In this document: piece by piece, positions 22,673 through 34,331 of the stretch | How the letters are laid out: each line of letters begins with the position of its first letter | Position numbering within the stretch: position 1 is the stretch's first letter | Assembly (NCBI GenBank): GCA_024867545.1 | Contig: JANFNE010000031.1 | Location: 310,001-374,000 of the forward strand | Length of the DNA stretch: 64,000 nucleotides | Reading direction: 5' to 3' | Source of the DNA: Phytopythium helicoides | Lineage: Eukaryota; Oomycota; Peronosporomycetes; Pythiales; Pythiaceae | Notes under the pieces: model-generated | What the model was told of the DNA's origin: nothing | Database searches by the model: none | Seen by the model: the letters and a program-made list of their open reading frames with translations, nothing else | Made by a program: the position numbers and the translations under genes

Positions 22673-25246
22673 TCATCCGCACTGGACCAACAGATGAAGT
22701 GGAAGATCACGCGAATTGACAGCCTCAATATCCAAAAACTGGTTCGGTTTGAGCCCTGTCCGTTCACACATCCGCGTTGGCTTGTATGGGAGAATGACAA
22801 CAGAACTATCAATTCGTGCTGCAGCAGCATTCGCATGAACATCACTGCATACTCGATAGACATAGAGGTTGATGCCTATCACTCGTAGATGGAACAACGT
22901 CCACGGATCGCTCATCATAGTAATATTCATCAGCTTCACAACAGCTCGAATTCCCCTTGATTGACTACAAACGTCAACGCTTTGGCGGCGATCGACAGTG
23001 TTTATGATGGCTTCTGCAGGTATTGCTTGACTTGCTCTTGGACCCGAACTGCTCGGCAGTCGTAATACTGAGGCAGCTTTGGCAAGCCGTATCAAAGATA
23101 TGGATGGGAGGAGTGGAGACACTTGGTTTCTTGGAGCAATGTTCGATACGAGTGCCGATCGGTATCGATGACCGTTAGAGTCAATATCAATAATAGTGGT
23201 AAGATGAAAGCGAATTGCAAGCGCTGTAACTGGCCATAGAGCCCCAGCAGAGTGTGGAACCATGACAGATTGTCCATAGAGCATCTCATAATCGCAGCAT
23301 GGGTCTCCAAACCACCAGACTAAGAACCGGAAGATAGCTTCTGCTGCAACCATTAGTGCCGTTACGAGTAAAGTCATTATAAATGACCAGCCGATTGGAA
23401 GAGGGAGAACATTAGGTCCAAAGCCAGCTTCGTTCTGTAGACTACCAAACCGGCCTGCCTGATGAGTACCTCCAAACAAGATTGCTGACTGAATCGCAGT
23501 GTTTCTAAAATGTAGAGATCGATATGGGCCGAATATCGAGAGGACCGAGACAAAGCTAATTGCAAGGCCGCGCACTCCACGAATTCCCGTTTGTGGTCGC
23601 CAACGACTACCCCTCGTCTGTACTAGCACCGGAATCGTGGCTAGCAAAGCTACGATCCATACATTGCGCATTTGCATGGTGCATGCACGCATCAGTGCAA
23701 CCTTGTCAATATTAGTGTATCCTCCACGAACTGTTGTCCAGATTGCGTCGAGCTTAGCCTCAATGAAGCATGCATCGATAAAATATGCAGCCACATATAA
23801 GAGAGTCGGGACAAGGGAGCCGTATACCACAACCTGAAAAGGAATTTTGATGATGCAGAGCACAGCCGTCAAGACGCGAGGCCAAAGTTTCCGCCGGCGT
23901 GGCTGGGTCTTGAATGAAACATACAACAGTAGCGCCACCCTAATCCACACGTATCCTTGGGCAGTCCCGCGCAGAGTTGATGTGACACTGTACCATTCGC
24001 CAACGTTGGTGCGAATCATGTTGCGTTCATATCGGTAGTCATCAATAAGCACAGTTGTGCAACGTTTTGGGACATCAACATCAGGGCTCGTTGATTCACA
24101 GCGACGTCCACGTGTCAAAACAACAATTTCTGAGGCGTCCAGCTCTTGAAGAACCCCCCTTGAAAACAAAGAGAATGTCGACACCATTTCCTGCGCTACT
24201 GTAAACAATGTGTCGAGCCACAGGTCTGGATATTTCTCTTGTAAACTGCGAAGTCGTAGCGATAAATGATCTCGCAACGAAACCATTCCAATGGACGCGT
24301 TTACAGGATGAGAGCACATCCAGCGGATGAAATGGTCACACGCAATAAACGGCCCGAATGCATGATCACGATTATTGGAAAAAATAGGAGTTACGCACGT
24401 AGGGAGTAAGTGACCATTACTTTTCGCCAACTGGAACGGAGGAGTTGCTCGTAAGTGAAACGAGTGCGTACGCCACCGAATGTTCTGCGGATTTGACTTC
24501 AGTATGTACTGGTGCAGTCTATCGATCCATCGATATTGTGAAGCAAACCACAAACTTGATGTGGCATTTGATTGCTCACTAACGTTCATTGCAGCATGTG
24601 CTGCAGTTATCACCCCGTCAAGCATTAGAAATACACTTTTGATATCCATATTTGCTTGTGGATCTCGTATCCGTTTATCGGACCCACGCTCAAGAAGAAA
24701 ATCAGGGAAATTTGAGACTGGAAAGAGTTTCGCAAACCCTCGCAAGCCTATTGACGTAGTATCATACCCGTAGGACCACACCGCAGCCTGAATTACGTCT
24801 GTGCTTCCATCTGATCCGGTACAGTTACTATCACTAATATCTGCTGCATGAAAGGAATGGTTGCACTCAATTCGTAAAACGGGATATGGCTCTGGGTCGA
24901 AAAACTGAGCCGTGTCTGGGGCCGTCCGTTTTGGGAAAAACTCAAACGTGGATCGAATCCCCAAGCCCGAACGAGGGATATCAGTGACCAAAAGTCCAAG
25001 AGATACCAGGGACATAATACACCGTACTATAGAGTACGGGATGTGGCGGTCAACGTCGATAGAAGGGATTTCACGAGCCCATGGGTAGCGCTGAGAGAAA
25101 GCCAAACGACGACTGCTGCGTGAAGTAGTTGCTGTCGCTGAGGTTGCATCTACCTGTGTTGGCTGCACAGGCTTTCCTCTGGTTAAAGTTCGTCTCGCGC
25201 GCACGCTTGAGTCTTGCATACTGAGGTCGTGCAACAATGCTGACAT
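22673..25246 (-). CDS. Large multi-pass membrane protein, paralogue B (intact)
   Basis: Single-exon ORF of 857 residues. I start it at ATG 25246, because the codon before it is GTG. The architecture matches paralogue A: one helix ending DIPRSGLG, an ectodomain with YGYDTTSIGLRGF, then helices around RGTAQGYVWIRVALLLYVSF, VVYGSLVPTLLYVAAYF, MRNVWIVALLATIPVL and ISFVSVLSIFGPYRSL, and the tail motif MMSDPWTLFHLR ending QCG. It is closest to A by the shared DIPRSGLG, FFPKRTAPDTAQFF-type and QCG features. About 155 bp separate it from A. The frame is undamaged over 2.6 kb. Function unknown. Confidence 0.8.
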   Translation of the reverse strand: MSALLHDLSMQDSSVRARRTLTRGKPVQPTQVDATSATATTSRSSRRLAFSQRYPWAREIPSIDVDRHIPYSIVRCIMSLVSLGLLVTDIPRSGLGIRSTFEFFPKRTAPDTAQFFDPEPYPVLRIECNHSFHAADISDSNCTGSDGSTDVIQAAVWSYGYDTTSIGLRGFAKLFPVSNFPDFLLERGSDKRIRDPQANMDIKSVFLMLDGVITAAHAAMNVSEQSNATSSLWFASQYRWIDRLHQYILKSNPQNIRWRTHSFHLRATPPFQLAKSNGHLLPTCVTPIFSNNRDHAFGPFIACDHFIRWMCSHPVNASIGMVSLRDHLSLRLRSLQEKYPDLWLDTLFTVAQEMVSTFSLFSRGVLQELDASEIVVLTRGRRCESTSPDVDVPKRCTTVLIDDYRYERNMIRTNVGEWYSVTSTLRGTAQGYVWIRVALLLYVSFKTQPRRRKLWPRVLTAVLCIIKIPFQVVVYGSLVPTLLYVAAYFIDACFIEAKLDAIWTTVRGGYTNIDKVALMRACTMQMRNVWIVALLATIPVLVQTRGSRWRPQTGIRGVRGLAISFVSVLSIFGPYRSLHFRNTAIQSAILFGGTHQAGRFGSLQNEAGFGPNVLPLPIGWSFIMTLLVTALMVAAEAIFRFLVWWFGDPCCDYEMLYGQSVMVPHSAGALWPVTALAIRFHLTTIIDIDSNGHRYRSALVSNIAPRNQVSPLLPSISLIRLAKAASVLRLPSSSGPRASQAIPAEAIINTVDRRQSVDVCSQSRGIRAVVKLMNITMMSDPWTLFHLRVIGINLYVYRVCSDVHANAAAARIDSSVVILPYKPTRMCERTGLKPNQFLDIEAVNSRDLPLHLLVQCG

Positions 25247-25337
25247 CACCCAATGATAGCTCCTGACGATTTTCCTGTCATGGATTTTATTTTTAGGGGA
25301 GGGATTCTAACTTTGAAGTCGCATGCCGTGGAAAAAG

Positions 25338-27701
25338 TCATGCGCAGCATAAGACGATTGCTATGGAAAGATCGCTGGACTTGATGTCCGTGATCAATTG
25401 GTATTCATCTTGACCGAATCCGATCTCACGGAGCAATGCAGTTGGGCTTTGCGCGAAGATATTCACCAAAGTTGTCGGATTTCGCTGATTTGGCGGGAAA
25501 TCTTGAGACTGATAAATGTATAACCTTTGCCCAAACACGAACAGCTGACAGAATGTCCATGGATCACTCATCATTGAAATGTTCATGAGCTTCTTCAGTG
25601 ATTGGATTGTTACCGAATCCCAAGCTTGGTTTGCATTTGATCGTAATTTTCTTGAAGCAGTGCCATTTCGAATACCACGCGACCAATATCGACGCGACGA
25701 CACCACAATGAGCGACTGTGTTGGTGTCTCAATTCTTGTTGTGGGGATAAACAACCCTACTGGAGCGTATGATCGTGGTGTGCATTCTTTGTCTGTTAAA
25801 TTTGCGCGAAAACAAGTTCCTAATGTAGTCAAAGGCCAAAGAACCTCAGCTGCGTGAGGTACCATCATGGTTGGGACGAACAACACTCCACCTTCGAGCC
25901 GTTTCCATCCAACTAGATAAATGGCAGTTGACATTACAAGAATAAAAACGACTACTGCGAATGTTGTCACCATGCTGTCACCAATTATTGTCACATTCTG
26001 GACTGGTGAAGACAGGAATCGGATTTGATTCGATCGGCTGATATCAAACTCTCCAGTGAATTGTGTATCCAAGATGTCGCAATTTCGGAATGACAGCGAG
26101 CGATACTGCCCGAATATTGATAAGAACGATGCACAGCTGATAGTTAGCCCTCGAAGACCAAAAACTGTTTGATTTGCGCGTCACCGACTTCCTCGTGCTT
26201 GCGTTAAAGTATAGAATTTCGTAAAAAGGGCGAGCAACCAAACATTTCGCATCTGGACAGCTGCGACTCGAATGAATCCAATCAAGTCGAATTTGCCTAC
26301 GAATCCACGGATAGTGGCCCAGTAGACCTCCAAGTAAGCTTCTATAAAATTCGCGTCTATCAGAAACGCAAGCACGTATAACGTGACCGGGATGCAGCTT
26401 CCGTAGACTATGACTTGAAACGGGATCTTGAAGATGGTGGCAAACATGCTTCGTATCTTCTCTTTTCTTTCTAGAGATTCGGTCTGAGCAACGTAAGACG
26501 TATAAAATAGAAGCAAGATGCGTATCCACATGTAAAACTGTGCAGTTGCTCGAAGCGTTGATGTTACCCGATACATGTCAGCAATATTACTGGTGAGAAG
26601 ATATCGCTCATACCGATAGTCATCGATAAATATGGTAGTACAGTTTGTGTGAAGGTGCTGAAAACTACACGATTTGCCACGCGTGAGCATCACAAGATCA
26701 GCAGCTTCGAGATTAAAAACGGTAGCCCTGGTCAGCGATGTTGTGGAAACCAGCTCTTGCATTGACAGCAGCGTAACGTCCAACCACAATTCTTGATATT
26801 GCTCCTGAAGAGCTTGAAGGCGTAATGCGACATGATTCCAGATTGGGACCGGGGAATGGGTTGGATCGTCTGGGTGCGGTGTCATCCATCTCACGTGATG
26901 GTCGCACAAATTCGGACGATTGGATTGCCGGCCGCGACTCTCTGTTCGTTGCCCACACATCCAAATAGTTTCGGAAGTAGATTTCGAGCGTTTTTTATAC
27001 GCTTGGAGTAGAAATTTGCGTGTAAGTTTGCGAGAGCGGAACCATTGAAGTAAATAATCGCTTAGTCTATCAGAAAACTTGTACTGGGTAGTGATAGAGA
27101 TACTGGGTATCGATTTTGTTTGATGAGGATGATTTAAGAATTGATGGCTATTCTCTGTAATGCTTTCAAGCATTTTGAAAGCACCGTTTAAACTGAGTTG
27201 CGCATTGGGATTATCTCGGCGAGGATCATTTCCACGATTGAGGAGAAAATCGGGAAAATGTGATGTAAGGTTGAGTAGTTCTACCACACTGCGCAGACCA
27301 ATAGATGTAGTATCAAACGCATATGGCCACACTGGCACGCTTGAAATGTTGGCTGGACCGCTCAATCCCTGACAAATTCCAGTATCTGACGATTGGCCTT
27401 GCTGAGCGCACGTAATTCGCACGACGGGGTAAGCGTACGGTCCAAATCGTATCGCTGTGTCTGGCGCAACTTTGTTTGGAAAATACTCGGATATGGACTG
27501 GACGCCAAGTCCTGTTCGTGGGACATCGGTTACAACCAAGACGAGTGAAACAAGTGAGAGTGCGCATCTCGACAATGAGAGGTGGATTTTGCCGCCTATA
27601 TCACTCTTGGGAAGGTTGGGAACCCAGCTGAGCACAGCTCGTAGCTGATGAGGCGTAGACCATTGCTGCGGGTGTACGAGATTGCGATTCCATTCCCGCA
27701 T
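25338..27701 (-). pseudogene. Paralogue C of the membrane-protein array, interrupted by a single TGA
   Basis: The same reading frame runs from ATG 27701 to the stop at 25338 (788 codons) but contains one TGA at 26183-26181. It falls exactly where the other copies read GSRW: TGG became TGA after GSR. Everything else is conserved, including DVPRTGLG, YAFDTTSIGLR, the WIRILLLFYTSYVAQ helix, MMSDPWTFCQL and a C-terminal CCA. As it stands the main product would be a 507-residue fragment lacking the last three or four helices. It could be a young pseudogene, a polymorphic null allele, or a base-call error. Confidence 0.75.
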
Positions 27702-27710
27702 TGTCTGCAA

Positions 27711-28354
27711 GGCGCAAACTTCCTTGATGACAGGATCACCGAAAGAATCAGCGCCTTCATCTATATTTGATGCTAGCTGGGGTTATCGATCAGCTATTTT
27801 GGTCCGTCCAATGCCAAACTTCCTTGGAATTACAACCACTCCAGTTGATTCTTGATGTAGCCAATTGACACACCTATTGTCAATCCGAGAACAGCAGTCA
27901 ATTTGAACGCCAAGAATATTGAGCTCGGAACGCTACAAGTAGGGTTGGTACCCAAGTTTTCGTGCCCGCAATCTCGCAGAAGAAGAAGAATGGCATTTAA
28001 TTGCAAAGTGAAGGCTCCGTACTCCATTTGAGACTTTGCAGCGTGGGCAAAAAAGGGTTATTGATAAATTTTTAAGCCATACATGATACATATCCTTGTA
28101 CTGAATAAAACAAATGCAGTCATTTTCAAGCTCAAGAAGATCAATGTAAAAATCAAGTGACGCCGACAGAGTATCTTTAGTCTATGAAAGACTAAAATGC
28201 CTTCAGAGATAGACACTCCCACCCAACGCACTGCGCTCACTTTTTGTTGAAATGCGTGCTGTTGCAAGCAATGTGCGTAGACAGGCTCACTCGAAGATAG
28301 GCACGTATTCCGTTTGGAAACACTGGCTATCCAGCTCAGCAAGTCGAAACGCGC
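27711..28354. other. Intergenic region between paralogues C and D
   Basis: About 640 bp, AT-rich. It contains a 65-codon minus-strand ORF at 28027-27830 with one hydrophobic stretch (IFLAFKLTAVLGLTIGVSIG). The ORF has no relative in the other array gaps and I do not call it a gene. The region should hold the promoter of C and the 3' UTR of D. Confidence 0.4.
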
Positions 28355-30717
28355 TTATGCACAGCATATCACGATTGCTACAGGCAGATCACTGGACTTT
28401 ATTCGGTCTATCAGCTTGTACTGACGCTCATCTAATCCAGTTTCTCGAAGTAGTGCAGCAGGATTGTATGCAAATATACCGACGAGTGATGCAGAGCCCC
28501 ATAGTTCTGACCGAGTGTGTTGAGCTCGATACACATACAGCTGTCTGCTCACGATAAAAAGCGTAAAGAATGTCCATGGGTCACTCATCATGGTAATATT
28601 CATGAGCTTCACAAGTGATTGTACCTCTAAAGAGTATCGCGCTTGTCTTGTACATGGTTGAGATCTTATGTTTATCGACGAAAAAGAGCGAACAATTCCG
28701 TCTCTCCAATGCTGTCGCGAAGATACTGCAATGAAGCCCTGCGATTGAGGGGAAAATTTTGATTGGAGATCCATCATTTCTTTTGATAAGGTTGGCTTTG
28801 CTTGCGCTTCTACTGCCTTCACGTTTGCACTAAATCGAATTGCCAATGCAGCTAACGGCCAGAGGTTTCCCGCTGCATATGGTATGATCGAGGAAGGTGC
28901 AAACAACACCCCAGCGCCCAAGCGCTTCCGTCCTAATACATGAACAATCGAAGAGACTATAAGCAGCAGAGCAATGACACCGAGTGTTGTGACCATGCTG
29001 TTCCCGACAATCAGCACATTTTGGACTGGAGAGGATTCCTAGTCGAACTTGTTCAGTGTGGCTGCGATCAAGATCACCGATGAAATCGAGTCGTTACAAC
29101 GTCGCAGTTCCGGAATGACAGCGACCGATACGGCCCGAAGATTGATAGGAAAGACGCAAAGCTAATAGCTAATCCTCGTATACCGTAGAAACCATTTTTC
29201 GTTCGCCACCGACTACCCCGTGTCTGCAACACAACACTAATCTTCACGAGGAATGCCATGAATCCACACGTTTCGCATTTGCACTGATGCTACGCGAATA
29301 AATCCTATCAGGTTGAAGGTATTGATTGAGCCACCAACAGAGGCCCAATAAGCTTCCAAATATTCATCAACAAAGTTGCCATCGACAAGAAGTGCAATCA
29401 TGTAAAGTGTGACAGGGATGTAGCTCCGTAGACTACGACTTGAAACGGGATCTTGAAAATTGTAACAATGGTGCCTTTTATCATCGCCAGCTTGTTTCGA
29501 GTTGGTGGTTGTGCCACATAGCAGGTGTATAGCAGCAACAGTAGCCGCGTCCAAACGTAAAACTGCGCTGTTCCACGAAGAGTTGAAGTGACTCGATACA
29601 AGTCTGCGACGTTTGTTGTGATAAGATATCGCTCGTATCGGTAATCGTCAACAAAAACTGTTTTACAAGTTGTCTCGTCATTGCATATTTGGCCTCTTGT
29701 CAAAACAACAAGGTCGTCCGATTCAACATTATAGATTGCTGCCCTCGTTAACGAGAATGTCGATACCAACTCTTGCGTAGACAAAAGAGTCACATCCAGT
29801 TTTAACCCTTGATGCTGCTCTTGCAGAGCGTTGAGGCGTAAAGCAACATGGTCCCAAATCGCAACCGGGGGATGCAGGGGTTCTGTTGGGTGAGGCGACA
29901 TCCATCGGATGGGGTGATCACATAGAGAAGCACGGCTTAAACGTCGCCTGTTGAACTTGATTAGTCTTTGGCATATTTCCAGCATTTCTCCTGGTGACTG
30001 AGCAAGCGTCGTATACGCTTGCAGTAGGAATTTGCGCGTCCGTTTGCGAGATCGAAACCATTGGAGCAAATAGTCACCTAACCTGTCCACATACATATAT
30101 CTTGTTGCAATTGAAATACCAGGTAAGACGCTCTGGTCATTTTGATCATGGAGGTAAAGTTTGCTACTCTCAATCACACTCTCCAGCATTGCAAATGCTT
30201 CGTTTAGTCGCATCTTAGCGTGTGGATTGCCTCGACGAGGATCATTTCCGCGATTCAACAAGAAATCAGGGAATTGTGGTGCTAAGTTGAGGAGATCAGC
30301 AACGCTGCGTATCCCAATTGATGTTGTGTCAAATGCGTACGGCCACACTGGAACACTTGAAACATTTGTTTGGTCACTTGACCCACTGCAACTCTTCTTA
30401 GAGAGGGACGCTCCGAGGTCAGTGCAGGCAATGTGAACCACAGGATAAGCATACGGTCCAAACAAAACTGCAGTGTCTGGTGCTACCTTATCTGGAAAAA
30501 AGTCGGATATGGACTCAATTCCTAAACCAGTCCGAGGGACATCGGTCACAACCAAGGCTAGTGAGATGATCGACAGTATGCATCGTGTGAAAGAAAACCG
30601 GATTTTGCCGCTTATATCGGTCTTGGGGAGATCGCGGATCCAGGGATATGGAGGCTCTGGCGATTCCGTGCCTGTGGATAGAGGAAGGACAGCATTTCCA
30701 GTCTGTCTCCACCTCAT
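28355..30717 (-). pseudogene. Paralogue D of the membrane-protein array, multiply frameshifted
   Basis: The ATG at 30717 opens the family N-terminus (DVPRTGLGIESI, YAFDTTSIGIRSV) and 430 codons are intact. One base is missing near 29424 and extra bases occur near 29265, 29085 and 29040. The protein-level match to paralogue C continues through all four changes, through VWI-MAFLVKISVVLQTRGSRW, to the tail MMSDPWTFFTLF and a C-terminal CCA. All lesions fall within 400 bp covering the membrane core. If real, the gene is dead. The otherwise perfect conservation means assembly error is possible. C and D are sister copies by sequence. Confidence 0.65.
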
Positions 30718-30954
30718 TTACTTGAGCAAAAAGTGCATTTATGTGTTATGTTGACTCCAGCAGTCAGTATCATTTGAGCTTCATTAGCTATTATTGGCGC
30801 ACCAAATTTGCTCGCCCTAAGCTTCGAATGATATCTTCTCCAAAGTTGTGACTTGCCGCATTTCGACGACTTGTGTATTCAAACTTTTGAAGTATTTTTC
30901 GTACAAATCCACGATACAAGTTTATTTTGTACTTCAAAGTATTGACTATTAGGT
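30718..30954. other. Intergenic region between paralogues D and E
   Basis: About 240 bp, AT-rich, with no supported gene. It includes the presumed promoter of D. Confidence 0.4.
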
Positions 30955-33382
30955 TTATCCACAATGAAGAAGCACCCATAGAGGTAGATCCTTTGAGTTC
31001 ACTACTGCTACGAACTCGTATTCGTCTCGATCCAGACCAACTTTTTCAGTCATGCTCGATGGGCTGACCGGTAAAAGAACTGTTGTTCGAGATGACAAGT
31101 TATTTACACTTGATCGCGCATCATCTCGGAGAGCGTAAACGTACAACTCCATTCCAAACCCTCGAAGACGAAGAAAAATCAGCGGATCGCTCATCATTGC
31201 GATGTTGATGAGCAGAATCACGGATGTTGATGTAATGCTTCGCTCGCTAAATTTGACCTGGCTTTCGTCGATCTTGTTCGAATCTCTGAAGGCGAGTGTT
31301 TGCATCTCCGTTGTCTGTCCCCTGTGCTCACATAATCGCGAAGTATCTTTGTCCGAGCCGGAATTCTCTATTTGTCCAGGCAAAATTTGCGCACTTCTCC
31401 CAAAACCCGAACCCCCGCGAAGCTCGTTCGAACGCTTAAGATGAACCCGAAAGCAGACAGCCAGTGCGGTAGTTGACCAAACCACCCCTGCTGTATACGG
31501 CACTATCATCGACGTCCGTAGAAATAGACGCCGCAGATGTGGGCGAGCAAACATTTTCGACATCCCGACAAATACCACGTTCAGTCCTATTACCGATACT
31601 AGTGTAAGCATCGTCATCCATAGACTATCTCCGAGTCCAAATCCAGTCTGAATTGAATAGTTCAGTTGGCTCTTCATTAACATGTGTGAGCCGAGTGCTG
31701 TGACCTGGTCCAGGGTTGTGCCAGAAAAGTTGCCAATGTTATATTAGTGTTTCGAAAACTTTTTGACTTGTACGGTCCGAAAATCGACAAAAATGAAGTG
31801 AAGCTGATAGTTAGACCTTGCACTCCGACAATTCCATGAGCCGGTTGCCACTTGCTACCTCGCGTTTGAATAAATGCCCATAGTTTTGCGAATAGCGCCA
31901 GGATCCAAACGTTTCGCATTTGAACTGATGCCGTGCGAACGAAGTCGACGACGTGAAACTGGAAATTCACGCCTCCAACAGTTGACCAATAAGAGGCGAG
32001 GTAACTATCAGTAAATTTGCCGTCAATAAGGAGCGCAAATACATATAACGTGATAGGAATGTAGCTTCCATACACTACTACTTGGAAAGGAATCTTGACC
32101 ATCGTCGAGAAGGCACTTTGTAAACCATGGAGAAAGTCAGGGTTGTGCCCGGTGCCAGTTGGCGTAACAGAATAGCACATGTACAATAGCAACACTAGAT
32201 GCACCCAAACATAGACTTGTGCTACACCGCGCGCGGATGCTGCGATTGGATACCACTCGGCAACATTTGTCGTGATTGCTATACGCTCATAGCGAAAATC
32301 GTCGACAAACTTTGTTGTGCAACCGGTAGAAAACGAATCCAAGTCACACTGCCTTCCCCGAGTTATCATGACAATTTCCCATCCGTCGTTGTGGAAGAAT
32401 GTGCTGTAAGTGACAGACGAAGTAGTCATCGGCTGCCGAGTTGATACGATAGTGACATCAAGCCATAGATCTGGATACGATTCCTGTAGGACGCGCACAC
32501 GCTGGTTGATGTGTTCGCCTAATGAGGTGCCAGGCATGGGGAGGTTAGCAAAATTGCGATCCCTCCACTTGAAGTACTCCTCGCACCACCCAGGATTTGA
32601 AAATGCTCGAGAGGACAGTTGGGAACAGATATTCAAGGTTTCGTTCGCCAAACGGGTGTGCTTAGTGTACACGTTTACTGAGTGCACGCGCCAGCGCAAG
32701 TTGGCCACAAAAGACCCAAGGAGATGTTGATGAAGGCGATCAATCCAAACATGTTCTGTTGCAAAGCGCTCAAACAGTGTGTCCATCGAGTGGGTTAGTA
32801 CGTTGCCACAGCCTCGATTCCGTCAACGAACCCATTGAGCATTATAAAAGTAGTCTGTAGGTCGAGTGTCGCCAGAGGATCTTGGTGGCGTGGGTCGGAT
32901 CCGGCATAGCGAAGAAACGAAGGATATGATGAGATGTTGAAGAGTTGCGCTGCGCCACGTAGTCCGATCGACGTTGTGTCGTAACCATACGACCAAGCAG
33001 CCGTCTCAAAAATTGGCTTTACTCCTTTCTTGCCGTCACAGGCAAGCCCCACGTCGTCGCTTGCATTGCACATTATGTTTGCAACTGGATATGCAAATGG
33101 GCCAAAGTACACGGCTGAACCAGGAGCGAGATGTTGCGGGTAATATTGGCTCAAGCTCTGTACCCCGAGTCCCGTCCGTGGAATATCGGACACGAGTAGC
33201 ACCAGCGACACGAGCGACAGGATGCATCGCACCTTGGAAAAGGCGATGCACCCATCGATATCACCTCTCTGCAGACTCTTGATCCATTCGTTCGAGCATA
33301 CCGGTGAAATGCTACTAGCTCTTCTCAGCTGGTCCACCCCTTCCATCGGCTGCACCAGTCTCCCGGACCGCCACCACACCAT
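30955..33382 (-). CDS. Large multi-pass membrane protein, paralogue E (two frameshifts)
   Basis: The frame is open from 33475 but the first ATG codons are at 33382 and 33346, so the start is uncertain. Family features are DIPRTGLGVQSLSQYYP, YGYDTTSIGLRGA, the ARGVAQVYVWVHLVLLLYM helix, VVYGSYIPITLYVFALL, MRNVWILALFAKLWAFI and the tail MMSDPLIFLRLRGF with a C-terminal HCG. One base is missing near 32802 and one near 31712, with full homology on both sides. E is the first gene of the array in the direction of transcription and is intermediate between the A/B and C/D groups. It is divergently arranged with ALG13, about 240 bp away. Confidence 0.65.
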
Positions 33383-33599
33383 CACAACAGCTCTTCCAAA
33401 ACAACAATGTGAGCCAGGTCCGCTGTTTAACCAAATTCGTCGGGCTATTCCTGCTCTGTGAGCTGAAACCTCCAAGGTGAGGTCGAAGACACTGAGCGAA
33501 ACGCGTTAGCCACTTGAAGACACACGACTGCAGCCTCCAGCAACTTGCAGCGTGGCAGCAGTGTAGGAACGAGAAGGGCGGTGTAGATATCAATACTAC

Positions 33600-33615
33600 C
33601 CTCTCATTTTGCGAA
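33600..33615 (+). promoter_or_regulatory. Possible oomycete initiator upstream of ALG13
   Basis: CCTCTCATTTTGCGAA resembles the oomycete TCATT-pyrimidine initiator core and lies 10-25 bp before the ATG at 33625. If it is the start site, the 5' UTR would be very short or translation would use the later ATG at 33655. Motif resemblance only. Confidence 0.3.
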
Positions 33616-33624
33616 GGTCTCACA

Positions 33625-34183
33625 ATGCACGCTGACGTGGTCTCCAAGTCCGACATGGCGTCGCCGTCTCCTGCGGGGCTGCTGGCGTTCGTGACGGTGG
33701 GGACGACCAAGTTCGACGCCCTCGTGCGGTCGCTGGACACGGACGCGTGCCTGACCGCTCTTAAAGCTCGCGGCGTCTCCCGCGTGCTCATGCAGATCGG
33801 CCATGGCGAGTACACGCCCCGATCGGAGGCGGTGGGCGTCAAGATCGACTGGTACCGACACAACGCGCAGTACAAGCAGGATGTGGCGAAGGCCGACCTG
33901 ATCATCAGCCACGCGGGCGCCGGGTCCATCATGGACGCGCTGTCGGCGCGCAAGAAGCTCGTGGTGGTCGTCAACACGGCGCCTCATGGACAACCACCAG
34001 ACAGAGCTGGCCGAGGCCATGGCGGCGCAGCGCTACTGCGTGCAGACCGAGCCGCAAGGGCTGCAACAAGTGCTCGAGACTGCTGACCTGGAGGCGCTCG
34101 TGCAGTACCCGGACCCGGACGAGGATGCGTTCCCTGCTCTTGTTGACGAGGTCATGGGCTTCACCACGCGGAAAGACAAGTGA
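33625..34183 (+). CDS. ALG13: ALG13-like UDP-GlcNAc transferase subunit
   Basis: About 186 residues once one extra C near 33984 is ignored. The start could be the Met at 33625 or at 33655. Family motifs are LLAFVTVGTTKFDALV, a long loop ending VLMQIGHGEY, and ADLIISHAGAGSIMDAL. The last is the nucleotide-sugar binding motif of the GT28 C-terminal domain; LVVVVNTALMDNHQ and TELAEAM follow. ALG13 is the cytosolic catalytic subunit that docks on membrane ALG14. It adds the second GlcNAc to dolichol-linked GlcNAc in N-glycan synthesis. The length matches the short fungal-type ALG13. The frame is broken only by the single extra base, which in an essential gene suggests assembly error. Confidence 0.85.
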
Positions 34184-34331
34184 GGAGGAGCCAATCAGGC
34201 TACTTGCAGAATGGATCAAGGGGTAGCCTGCACTTTAACCTGAATGTAGATGCGATGCCACGTGAAAACCTTTCACTTAGATAGTTTACATCACCCTTGC
34301 TACTGTACAAACACATGGCGTGATACTCCAT
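34184..34331. other. Convergent intergenic region, ALG13 and the giant gene
   Basis: About 150 bp shared 3' flank. No terminator or other element is recognised. Confidence 0.4.

Noticed and set aside
27830..28027. 65-codon minus-strand ORF with one hydrophobic stretch
   Set aside because: It has an ATG but no homologous piece between the other paralogues and could easily arise by chance in AT-rich DNA.
20040..33382. A transposon or retroelement origin for the paralogue array
   Set aside because: I saw no reverse transcriptase, transposase, long terminal repeat or terminal inverted repeat. The copies are ordinary head-to-tail gene duplicates.
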